A DNA stretch of 5,240 bases from an uncultured Bacteroidales bacterium (GCA_949123685.1 CASBHZ010000126.1:1-5240), one strand, 5' to 3'; numbered from the stretch's first letter, positions 1 through 5,192 are shown. Notes: generated from the sequence alone by a model not told the origin. Program-made: numbers and translations.

Positions 1-40
1 CCGGGGGGCAATTTATCTGGTCAACCGGGGGGCAAATTCA
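1..40. repeat. G-rich direct repeat, probable end of an IS21-like insertion sequence
   Basis: The 11-base unit CCGGGGGGCAA occurs at 1-11 and again at 25-35, a 24-base period, and each copy is followed by an AT-rich run. On the minus strand the block would begin with TG at position 40 (TGAATTTGCCCCCCGG, then a spacer, then AAATTGCCCCCCGG). IS21-family elements are known to have 5'-TG...CA-3' termini with repeated transposase-binding units inside each end. The block lies exactly where the primase-helicase reading frame loses protein-like sequence and stops. No transposase is visible because the window ends here, so the IS assignment is inference from repeat form and gene disruption. A contig end collapsed in a repeat is the main alternative. 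Confidence 0.5.
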
Positions 41-581
41 CTGAGTTTTTCCAGTCGTTGAACTGACTGCGGAAGTTTTCGTTGGTGTTGAACGTGACAT
101 TAGCCTCAAAGAGCAGTTTTAGGAAATTGAGAAAGGTGGATTTTCCGGTGTTGCGTTCCTCAGACACCAAGAGCAGAATCGGAAGTTTCTGCAACGGCAT
201 GGTATAGAGGATTTGCAGGTAGTCAAGACCGAGGTCGTACTGTTCGCCGAAGATGTGGCGCACGAGCGATTCGATGCACGGCCATTCTCCCTCGGCGGGG
301 ATATGGCTTAGCGGCGAATACTTGTTCTTGAAACTGCCCACTACCGGCTGATAGTCCAGATGGGAGGGAACACAACAGAAACCGTCGTATTTGGGCACGT
401 TGGCGAGAAAATCCTTGCCGTAGTCCTGACGGATTGCCTCGATGGTCCACGGTATGCTGCGCTCGATGAGCTGTCCGGCGGCGTTGGGTTGGCGGACAAT
501 CTTGTAGTAGGTGGTGCCGATGCGCTCGAAGCGGTTGTCGGCGGGAGGTGTAACCGTTACGTCTTCCATAGGCTCAGTCAT
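21..581 (-). pseudogene. primase-helicase (D5/P4-like, mobile-element type), 3' truncated
   Basis: This is the N-terminal 180 or so residues of a protein resembling the Bacteroidales primase-helicase family (D5/P4-like superfamily 3 type ATPase), which acts in replication of integrative or mobilizable elements. A P-loop is visible at about residues 140-149 (SEERNTGKST); the first glycine of the classical motif is replaced by an acidic residue. It is followed by FNTNENFRSQFNDW at about 164-177, a stretch I associate with this family just before the Walker B region. After residue 177-180 the sequence becomes NSVNLPPG and stops at TGA inside the G-rich repeat, so Walker B, sensor and C-terminal parts are missing. 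The ATG start is supported by an 8-base overlap (ATGACTGA) with the HTH gene upstream. The break looks like an insertion or a contig edge, not a natural C-terminus. Family is fairly sure; the exact subfamily is not. Confidence 0.75.
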
Positions 582-903
582 CGTTAGAGGGGTTGATAAT
601 GGAGTTGACCTCCCGCAGGCTGTAGCGGGTGCTGCCGTTCACCTTGAAGGGGTGGAGTCTGCCGTCCTTGGTCATGTTATAGACCGTGGTCTCGCAGATG
701 CCGAGCCGCTCGGCAACCTCTTTCTTGGTGATTGACTTGTCCTTCTCGGCCTCCATGTAGAGGGGGAGCAGACGCTCGCGGGTGGCTTCGATTGTGTCCA
801 CCACAAGCTGATTGAGGTCAGAGAGGCGGACGTTGAGGATAATATCGGGAGAGTCAGGGTCGAGTGCCGACGCCTGAAGGAGGTCGAAAAGATTCAATTT
901 CAT
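574..903 (-). CDS. helix-turn-helix domain protein (excisionase/MerR-like, HTH_17 type)
   Basis: A complete 109-residue protein. Residues about 58-104 form a winged HTH of the excisionase/MerR-like kind: ITKKEVAERLGICETTVYNM gives the two helices, followed by a wing and the RYSLREVNSII helix common in DNA-binding domains of Bacteroidales mobile-element proteins. The first 55 residues are predicted helical (LSDLNQLVVDTIEATRERLLPLYMEA) and may mediate dimerisation. Such proteins commonly sit directly upstream of a primase-helicase in integrative elements and act as directionality factors or transcription regulators; which role applies here is unknown. The ATG at 903 is the natural start, though no clear Shine-Dalgarno sequence precedes it, which is normal in Bacteroidetes. 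The stop overlaps the next gene's start by 8 bases, which suggests coupled translation. More than 600 bases of apparently untranslated sequence lie upstream. Confidence 0.85.
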   Translation of the reverse strand: MKLNLFDLLQASALDPDSPDIILNVRLSDLNQLVVDTIEATRERLLPLYMEAEKDKSITKKEVAERLGICETTVYNMTKDGRLHPFKVNGSTRYSLREVNSIINPSNDD

Positions 904-940
904 CTGAGAGAAATGAATTTGAAAAGTTATATCGCCGAGT

Positions 941-1120
941 AACTTACATCACCTACAGCCCCGGCGACGAAAGAGGCTGCGGTGACGTGTCCCCGAAAGG
1001 ACATAGGAGGGGCTGTCGGCTATGTATTGTTAAAGCCGACGGTTGTTGCTGCCGGCTTGTCAGGGTCGGCAGAGGGCGTAGCTCCCCCTTTCCCACATCG
1101 TGCCGAAAGGCAACAACATG
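941..1120. other. nested inverted-repeat region, candidate structured RNA or DNA site
   Basis: This stretch holds consecutive perfect stems: ACAGCCCC 955-962 with GGGGCTGT 1009-1016; inside it TGTCC 988-992 with GGACA 999-1003; GTCGGCT 1015-1021 with AGCCGAC 1034-1040 (12-base loop); GTTGTTGC 1042-1049 with GCAACAAC 1110-1117; and inside that TGCCG 1050-1054 with CGGCA 1067-1071. The motif CCGAAAGG appears twice (993-1000, 1103-1110); read on the plus strand it would give GAAA tetraloops, the second closed as TGCC-GAAA-GGCA. The region lies just upstream of the HTH gene on a putative mobile element. It could be a riboregulator in the HTH leader (minus strand), a plus-strand non-coding RNA, or a replication/transfer origin folded as single-stranded DNA. 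I do not recognise a named RNA family. Confidence 0.5.
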
Positions 1121-1166
1121 AGGGGCATCTGTTCCTTATACAGGGCAGATACAAGGGCGGTTGTGT

Positions 1167-1224
1167 CTTACTTTGCAATAAGGTAAGGCATACGCGTTTT
1201 TCTTCTTTTTAATTGATTTTTTTT
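1167..1224 (+). terminator. possible plus-strand terminator: weak stem and long T tracts
   Basis: CTTAC at 1169-1173 can pair with GTAAG at 1185-1189, and the plus strand then carries TTTTTCTTCTTTTT followed by a run of eight or more T. If the nested-repeat region at 941-1120 is transcribed on the plus strand, this would be its likely 3' end. The stem is short and about nine bases separate it from the first T run, so a canonical intrinsic terminator is not shown. Read on the minus strand it is only an A-rich leader segment. Confidence 0.25.
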
Positions 1225-1226
1225 GA

Positions 1227-1243
1227 CGTACAGATTCTGTACG
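1227..1243. promoter_or_regulatory. 17-bp perfect palindrome, candidate protein-binding site
   Basis: CGTACAGA, one central T, then TCTGTACG: eight perfectly paired positions on each side of one base. With almost no loop it is better suited to binding a dimeric protein than to RNA folding. A second inverted repeat starts immediately after it (GGCACAG 1244-1250 with CTGTGCC 1301-1307). Its place between the HTH gene and a promoter candidate fits an operator or a recombination/relaxase site. The binding protein is not identifiable from sequence; the HTH protein encoded at 574-903 is an obvious candidate. Confidence 0.45.
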
Positions 1244-1383
1244 GGCACAGTTGTGGCTGTCGCAAAATTCAGCTCGTATAGGCTCTATGGCAGTTTATGG
1301 CTGTGCCGTTCTTTCTTCTTCTGCCGTTGTTCCATGCATTTAATCCGTTGAGCATCGCTCCCTTAGTGCGAGTTGTTGCCGGG

Positions 1384-1503
1384 TTAAACCGTTGCGGTTC
1401 GTTCCGCATTCAACGGCAGGCTTTTCATAGTGGTTCCGGATTCTGAGTCCGGTCTTCTGATCAGGTACCTCGTTATTATTGTTACAGTGTCAATATCGGG
1501 CAT
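1384..1503 (-). CDS. possible small protein of 39 aa in the leader (uncertain)
   Basis: From an ATG at 1503 the frame encodes MPDIDTVTIITRYLIRRPDS and a further 19 residues, ending with TAA at 1384. It lies about 80 bases downstream of the promoter candidate at 1589-1620, so it could be the first translated unit of that transcript. The composition is protein-like, with an alternating hydrophobic stretch then a basic RR. The same frame is open upstream to 1650, but that would place its start upstream of the promoter, so the ATG at 1503 is preferred. Its codons also contain two hairpins (1389-1416 and 1436-1452), which may mean this is structured RNA and not coding sequence, or a leader peptide used in attenuation. 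No family recognised. Confidence 0.3.
   Translation of the reverse strand: MPDIDTVTIITRYLIRRPDSESGTTMKSLPLNAERTATV
1389..1416. other. bulged hairpin
   Basis: CCGTTGCGG, loop TTCGTT, CCGC, a short ATT bulge, then CAACGG gives nearly ten paired positions. It overlaps the 3' end of the possible 39-aa ORF. A smaller stem (CCGGA 1436-1440 with TCCGG 1448-1452) lies just beside it. On the minus strand it is followed by only a few T, so I do not call it a terminator. Confidence 0.4.
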
Positions 1504-1588
1504 GGCATCCGTCAGGGAGCATCGTTCCTGTTCCAGTCTATAAAGCTGAACGTGTCGCTTCGGGCGTGCGCTGCCTTCAATCGTTACA

Positions 1589-1620
1589 TAAAGATAACAA
1601 AAATTTTCGAGATTACCAAA
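1589..1620 (-). promoter_or_regulatory. Bacteroidetes-type promoter, minus strand
   Basis: Read on the minus strand there is TTTG (plus-strand CAAA at 1617-1620), a 20-base spacer that is AT-rich, and TATCTTTA (plus-strand 1589-1596). This matches the established Bacteroidetes sigma-ABfr form, TTTG and TAnnTTTG, in all but the last base and has suitable spacing. The start point would fall near 1580-1585. Transcription would run through the hairpins and the possible 39-aa ORF toward the HTH and primase-helicase genes, leaving a leader of about 680 bases. No better promoter is visible nearer to 903. Confidence 0.55.
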
Positions 1621-1729
1621 TCTGCACAATTTCCCGTGGGCGGCTGACATTGTCGGCTATCGGATGTGTATGATGTAGGTATGTGTCAATAGCGTCCACA
1701 AGTGTCACACCTGAACATGGGCACCGGTG

Positions 1730-1764
1730 TCGGTGTAAGGTTTGGGTCTGTACCCGCACACCGA
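1730..1764. other. two-part hairpin
   Basis: TCGGTGT at 1730-1736 pairs perfectly with ACACCGA at 1758-1764, and inside it GGGT 1744-1747 pairs with ACCC 1752-1755 around a CTGT loop. It directly follows the palindrome CACCGGTG at 1722-1729. Another small hairpin follows: CGCAA, loop GGTA, TTGCG at 1771-1784, within the wider TTCGCA...TGCGAA pair (1770-1797). Confidence 0.45.
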
Positions 1765-1832
1765 TTTGTTCGCAAGGTATTGCGCATCCGGCTGCGAAAT
1801 TCAGGCACACACTTCCGGGTGTTGTGCGTGGG

Positions 1833-1857
1833 GAGTCCGACCCATCGGGGTCGGCTC
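1833..1857. other. strong GC-rich hairpin with ATCG loop
   Basis: CCGACCC at 1837-1843 pairs perfectly with GGGTCGG at 1848-1854 around a four-base ATCG loop. GAG 1833-1835 and CTC 1855-1857 extend the stem to ten pairs with a single bulged T. It is the most stable short hairpin in the window. No T run follows on either strand, so it is not an intrinsic terminator. Confidence 0.55.
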
Positions 1858-1918
1858 ATAGAGAGTCAGCCCACTCTTGGACTGCGGGGTATGTCTGCGG
1901 CGGATAACGACTCGACCG

Positions 1919-2056
1919 TCACGGCAGAGCAATCTGAGGCTCTGCTATGGTCGCGAAATTTGCCACCGCAACTTTCCTAACAAAGCTTTGTTCAAAAAAG
2001 TTCACGATTCGATGAAAAATACCATCCATAGTCAAAAGTAGTGCATGAGCGGTCAT
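1919..2056 (-). CDS. possible small protein of 45 aa (uncertain)
   Basis: From an ATG at 2056 a 45-residue frame runs to TGA at 1919, beginning MTAHALLLTMDGIFHRIVNF and continuing with FEQSFVRKVAVANFATIAEP. It starts about 25-30 bases below the expected start point of the promoter candidate at 2088-2120, with a purine-rich AAAAGAAGA segment in the short leader, a reasonable layout for a first gene or leader peptide. The composition is protein-like, with an amphipathic N-terminal half. The frame also contains a 14-bp palindrome (1979-1992) and a hairpin (1924-1945). No family recognised. It may instead be a chance ORF in structured DNA. Confidence 0.35.
   Translation of the reverse strand: MTAHALLLTMDGIFHRIVNFFEQSFVRKVAVANFATIAEPQIALP
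1924..1945. other. 7-bp perfect hairpin
   Basis: GCAGAGC at 1924-1930 pairs with GCTCTGC at 1939-1945 across an eight-base loop. It is the last member of the 1730-1945 hairpin cluster. On the minus strand it spans the end of the possible 45-aa ORF, a position where translation of the ORF would affect folding. Confidence 0.4.
1979..1992. promoter_or_regulatory. 14-bp perfect palindrome
   Basis: AACAAAGCTTTGTT is self-complementary with no spacer, so it is a candidate site for a dimeric DNA-binding protein and not a hairpin. It marks the change from the GC-richer hairpin region to the more AT-rich DNA on its right. On the plus strand it is followed by CAAAAAAG, so it does not form an intrinsic terminator in that direction. 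Confidence 0.35.
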
Positions 2057-2087
2057 GGCAACCCACGCAAAATCTTCTTTTCATAGG

Positions 2088-2120
2088 CAAAGATAATACC
2101 ACCTTATCGGTCTTTCCAAA
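2088..2120 (-). promoter_or_regulatory. Bacteroidetes-type promoter, minus strand
   Basis: On the minus strand, TTTG (plus-strand CAAA at 2117-2120) is followed after 21 bases by TATCTTTG (plus-strand 2088-2095), a full match to the TAnnTTTG -7 element. The spacer is one base longer than at the 1589-1620 promoter. Transcription would start near 2080 and read the possible 45-aa ORF and the hairpin cluster. No other gene on this strand begins nearby, so it appears to drive a leader or non-coding transcript. Confidence 0.5.
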
Positions 2121-2133
2121 TTATTCCGGGTAT

Positions 2134-2160
2134 GGTTCCCATTCTTCCATTTGGGGTTCC
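2134..2160. repeat. short direct repeat with 21-bp period
   Basis: GGTTCC occurs at 2134-2139 and 2155-2160, exactly 21 bases apart, about two helical turns, and the following pyrimidine-rich bases are also similar (CATTCTTCC against TACTTTTCC). Such helically phased repeats are typical of arm-type recombinase or regulator binding sites, but two short copies are weak evidence. Confidence 0.25.
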
Positions 2161-2206
2161 TACTTTTCCCTTCTTAGTACCCCTCGCCCTCTAAAAATAT
2201 GCTTAT

Positions 2207-2248
2207 AATCCCCCAAATCTATGGTTTTTGACCCGCTTTTGGAGGATT
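2207..2248 (-). terminator. possible terminator after the ATPase gene
   Basis: Just past the ATPase stop codon the minus strand has AATCCTCC (2248-2241), which can pair with GGGGGATT (2214-2207) in eight pairs including one wobble. The 26-base loop contains an inner GGT/ACC pair. A run of five T follows about nine bases later. Its position at the end of the two-gene cassette is right for a terminator, but the loop is large and the T run short and displaced. Confidence 0.3.
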
Positions 2249-2253
2249 GTAAA

Positions 2254-4146
2254 CTAATTTATTAAAATATCCCCAGTGGCATTATGGTATATACAATTTT
2301 CCATAGGTGGCGCGGTTTCTTTTTTAAGGGATACAGCATTATATACCCAGCCAAAAAGAGTTTTTAGGCTACATTCTTTATTGGGGATTCTTTTATTGTC
2401 AGAAGAAGAATACACTTTAACTTTTGGATTTGAGAAGTACGTCTTACCCTCGTATACAAGTTTAATGAAGCTTTCAACAAAGCCGATCGTCGCATAATGA
2501 ACGTAGTCTCCATTACTTACCTTTATCTGGTAATCAGGGTGCCTGATTTGTTGATTCCCAATAATTGTAATCTTTTCAATACTAGAAAGTCGCTCCAGCT
2601 CCATTATTAAATTCTCTAATTCTTGACGATAAAATGGAGTTTCAATATCATCATGTGAAAATGGATTCAAAATTAGTCGACGATCATTTTGTAATGACGG
2701 CGCAACATCAATCATTTGGCATTGCTCAATAAATCTTTTATAGTTTGTAATAAGTCCATTCAAATCTACCGCAACCTTCTCAGGCTCTCGTTCATTTATT
2801 TGTAATTGAAGATTCATTGGGAGAATGCGTTTCATCTGCTGCTCACACAATCTTCTTAATGTATTTGCACATGCCGCTAAATGGAATGTTTTTAAGTAAA
2901 TCTTAGCTTGCTCTATGTATGTTGGGCTTATTATAAGATGTGATTCTGGGTAATCATTTGCATATGTAGCATATAATTCACATTTTCTCCATTCTTTTGT
3001 TGCCTTACGTTGTTCTATTTCAGACCATACAAGATGAAAAAAAGCACGATCATGTGTGAAAAGTATTATTTGATACCGACCCACATAATTGTCAAACAAT
3101 ATACGAATTACATGCTTTCGGAAAGACATATCCAGACTTATAAGCAAGTCATCAATAAATAATACGGAGGCTGATTGAGAAGAGCCTGGCCTACGCTCCA
3201 AAATAGACAATCTCAAAGCTAGAGCCATGCATGTAATTTTTGCTTCATAAAAAAATGATTTAGGATGAGTTATGATACTTTTGTCTTGAATATTTTGGTC
3301 GTCCATTTTTGCATGTATCAAAATACTAGGAGCATGTAATTGTCCATCTCTTGACCTTTTGCTTTTTGGACAATTGAATGTGGCATCTCTATAATCTAAT
3401 TTGATACGAGCATCCACATTAAATGCATTTTCAAGCATAGAGTTCGCTACTCCTTCAATAATTACCAATGCATCTTTCATTAATTCATTAAATTGCTTTA
3501 CTAATTTAATGAACTGCTTATACTCAACCGTTTGTTGATTGAAATTATGATTCTTTTTATTCCGCGGTAATTTTAAATATGTTGTCTTTAAATAAGCCCA
3601 CCAAGCTCCAGAGTTTAATGACGGGGCAATTCCCTCATCAAATATAGGGATGAATTCAGCATCTAAATCAATAAAAGGAAGTACCTCTTTTTCAAATAAA
3701 TTAAATACTTCATTATCCTCGCTATTACAAAAATCAAAAAGAGATGAGAGAAACTTATAGTTCATAAAATCACTAGACATCATAGTTAATCTCATGAAAT
3801 CTCTCATCAAAGGATCATTACAATAATAGTTATACAGAGAATCATTTATAACTAAAGCACTACCACTTTCGTTTTCAAACGTAATTGATATTCCTGAATT
3901 ATCCTCAGCTGAGGCATAACGATTTCTTAGATTCTCATTGTGCCCATGAAGAAAGTATTTTTTAGCTTGATCTTGAGTTTTCGTATACGCTTGGAAATGC
4001 GTGTAAAAACTCCAATACAACGAACTTTTACCAGCCCCATTTTCTCCGTATAATAATAGGTTTTTACAATCTATATTCAACGAAAAATGGGTTCTGAAAA
4101 ACTTAAAATTCTCGACATCAATAGATTTTATCTTCCAATTAGCCAT
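2254..4146 (-). CDS. SMC/Rad50-like ABC ATPase (AAA family), putative defence protein
   Basis: About 630 residues with a full set of ABC-type ATPase motifs, numbered from the ATG at 4146. Walker A GENGAGKSS is at 34-42; a degenerate signature helix (YEAKITCMALALRLSI) at about 300-315 replaces the usual LSxGE; Walker B VLFIDDLLISLD with the D-loop is at 328-339; and the H-loop FTHD has its histidine at 365. The segment between Walker A and the signature is only about 260 residues and partly helical, far shorter than a true SMC arm. The C-terminal 260 residues are mostly helical and include LNPFSHDD at about 493-500, similar to segments I associate with RloC-like and related phage-defence ATPases; no nuclease motif is recognised. 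The frame opens at a GTG (4155), but the ATG three codons later is preferred. It overlaps the upstream gene's stop by 8 bases (ATGGCTAA), so translation is probably coupled. Function in defence is inference. Confidence 0.85.
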   Translation of the reverse strand: MANWKIKSIDVENFKFFRTHFSLNIDCKNLLLYGENGAGKSSLYWSFYTHFQAYTKTQDQAKKYFLHGHNENLRNRYASAEDNSGISITFENESGSALVINDSLYNYYCNDPLMRDFMRLTMMSSDFMNYKFLSSLFDFCNSEDNEVFNLFEKEVLPFIDLDAEFIPIFDEGIAPSLNSGAWWAYLKTTYLKLPRNKKNHNFNQQTVEYKQFIKLVKQFNELMKDALVIIEGVANSMLENAFNVDARIKLDYRDATFNCPKSKRSRDGQLHAPSILIHAKMDDQNIQDKSIITHPKSFFYEAKITCMALALRLSILERRPGSSQSASVLFIDDLLISLDMSFRKHVIRILFDNYVGRYQIILFTHDRAFFHLVWSEIEQRKATKEWRKCELYATYANDYPESHLIISPTYIEQAKIYLKTFHLAACANTLRRLCEQQMKRILPMNLQLQINEREPEKVAVDLNGLITNYKRFIEQCQMIDVAPSLQNDRRLILNPFSHDDIETPFYRQELENLIMELERLSSIEKITIIGNQQIRHPDYQIKVSNGDYVHYATIGFVESFIKLVYEGKTYFSNPKVKVYSSSDNKRIPNKECSLKTLFGWVYNAVSLKKETAPPMENCIYHNATGDILIN

Positions 4147-4852
4147 TGCGTTCACTCATGTATTGTGTAAATTGCGTAATAAAAAGTCGCATCTTATTCA
4201 TATTCTCCATTAAAGGATTGCCCGATTTAAACAACGATGTGAAAATCTGAGTAATACTATCACTAATATCATCTGGATTAGTTATCAAATTAACTTCTTT
4301 AATCCACGGATATATAATTGAGACATCGTTCTTCTCAAATAATTGTGGCATCATTAATTCCATAACAATAAAATTTCTAAGATTCTCAAAGAACCTTTTT
4401 ATTGTATCAGAATGATTATCCACATTTATTCCATACTTTTCTAAGTATATAGCAAGAAATGATATAATCCTTTCTACTAAGATACAGTATGGCTCAATTT
4501 CCGTATTACGTATTATATCAGTGTTTTTTATTAATAATACGTTTGTTTGTCCTTGTCCGTCTTCAAATTTATGTTTAGGTAGGATTGAGACTTTTCCCCA
4601 GATAGAATTTAAGAAAAATGACAAATAGCAGAGTGTATTAAAATCACCAGTAATTATATAATCAGATTTTCCGGATTTACCGACTAATGCAATAATATTA
4701 TTATCTGCTGAAATATTCTTTTTAATTAAAAGAATATCCTCACCTCTATCATCATTTTGTTTAATATAACTTGCATATGTCTTAACTTGGACAAAATCTT
4801 TGATCTTAGCAGTATGATTTAACTCTAATATTTTCTTTAATTCTTGTTTCAT
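4139..4852 (-). CDS. uncharacterised protein (about 237 aa), partner of the ATPase
   Basis: I do not recognise this protein. From the ATG at 4852 it has 237 residues; an earlier TTG at 4873 would overlap the DUF4143 gene and is less likely. It has no signal peptide or membrane segment. The N-terminal half mixes strands and helices: KIKDFVQVKTYASYI, then DYIITGDFNTLCYLSFFLNS at about 64-83. This weakly recalls the layout of a target-recognition domain of type I restriction specificity subunits, but it is too divergent to assign. The C-terminal half is mainly helical and acidic. GKSGKSD at 58-64 is not a P-loop. It starts 14 bases after the DUF4143 stop and overlaps the ATPase start by 8 bases, so it is very probably made together with the ATPase and may be its recognition, adaptor or effector partner. 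Like the ATPase gene it is markedly AT-rich. Confidence 0.75.
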   Translation of the reverse strand: MKQELKKILELNHTAKIKDFVQVKTYASYIKQNDDRGEDILLIKKNISADNNIIALVGKSGKSDYIITGDFNTLCYLSFFLNSIWGKVSILPKHKFEDGQGQTNVLLIKNTDIIRNTEIEPYCILVERIISFLAIYLEKYGINVDNHSDTIKRFFENLRNFIVMELMMPQLFEKNDVSIIYPWIKEVNLITNPDDISDSITQIFTSLFKSGNPLMENMNKMRLFITQFTQYMSERNG

Positions 4853-4866
4853 CTTCACAAAAAATT

Positions 4867-5192
4867 TTACCAAGTTAGACTATCAACATTCAACAAGAAA
4901 TCTATTAAACCAATTGTAACGATTCCTTCCTCGTTCCTTTTGGGTTTAATGTAGTCTTTAACGATGATGATTTTTTTGAAAGAATCATCAATGTTAAGAA
5001 GGGAGGCGGATTCCTGACGTTCTTTGGCATCAGTAGGCATTATGAACGCGGATTGGATATAGTAGCGTTGACTTCCCTGATTAGCAACGAAATCCACTTC
5101 ATATTGTTTGCGAACCCTCTTGCCGTTTTTATCCGTTGTCCGATGCTCCACTACACCCACATCGACTTGGAAACCACGAATTTTTAGTTCAT
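4867..5192 (-). CDS. ATP-binding protein with DUF4143 domain, C-terminal fragment
   Basis: The last 107 or so residues of a protein matching the common Bacteroidales ATPase with a C-terminal DUF4143 domain. Visible hallmarks are ELKIRGFQVDVGVVEH, the KQYEVDFVANQGSQRYYIQSA core (a nuclease-fold-like EVDF segment followed by IQSA), and the closing IIIVKD...GLIDFLL. The natural C-terminus is present with a TAA stop. The N-terminal AAA domain and true start lie beyond the end of genomic sequence. The open frame appears to begin with MTGVQTCALPIY at 5226, but that peptide is translated adapter and must not be taken as the start. In this family the whole protein is usually around 400 residues and its function is poorly known. 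The region is less AT-rich than the two genes downstream, so it may not belong to the same cassette although it is only 14 bases away. Confidence 0.85.

Noticed and set aside
223..735. ORFs of about 75 codons inside the primase-helicase and HTH genes
   Set aside because: They lie in other frames of two well-supported genes and show no independent features.
904..960. Promoter immediately upstream of the HTH gene
   Set aside because: TAACTTTT near 921-928 on the minus strand only partly matches the -7 element and no TTTG lies at the proper distance upstream.
864..1212. Plus-strand ORFs of 76-85 codons over the nested stems
   Set aside because: They are rich in Cys, Arg and Gly, overlap the HTH start region or the inverted repeats, and have no domain-like pattern. 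They look like chance translation of structured GC-rich DNA.
1384..1650. Full 88-codon minus-strand frame as a gene
   Set aside because: Its first 50 codons cover the promoter candidate at 1589-1620, so only the part from the ATG at 1503 could plausibly be translated from that promoter.
941..1945. CRISPR array, tRNA or retron explanation for the repeats
   Set aside because: The repeats are inverted and all different, with no regular direct repeat and spacer pattern. No cloverleaf is seen and no reverse transcriptase is encoded in the window.
1683..1980. Plus-strand ORFs of 74 and 92 codons over the hairpin cluster
   Set aside because: They are mutually overlapping frames with biased composition that coincide with dense inverted repeats. 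No plus-strand promoter or recognisable domain supports them.
1979..1992. Palindrome as an intrinsic terminator
   Set aside because: It has no loop, and no T run follows it in either direction.
4660..4680. GKSGKSD in the 237-aa protein as a P-loop
   Set aside because: The spacing GxxGKS is not the GxxxxGK[ST] Walker A pattern, and no Walker B or switch region follows.
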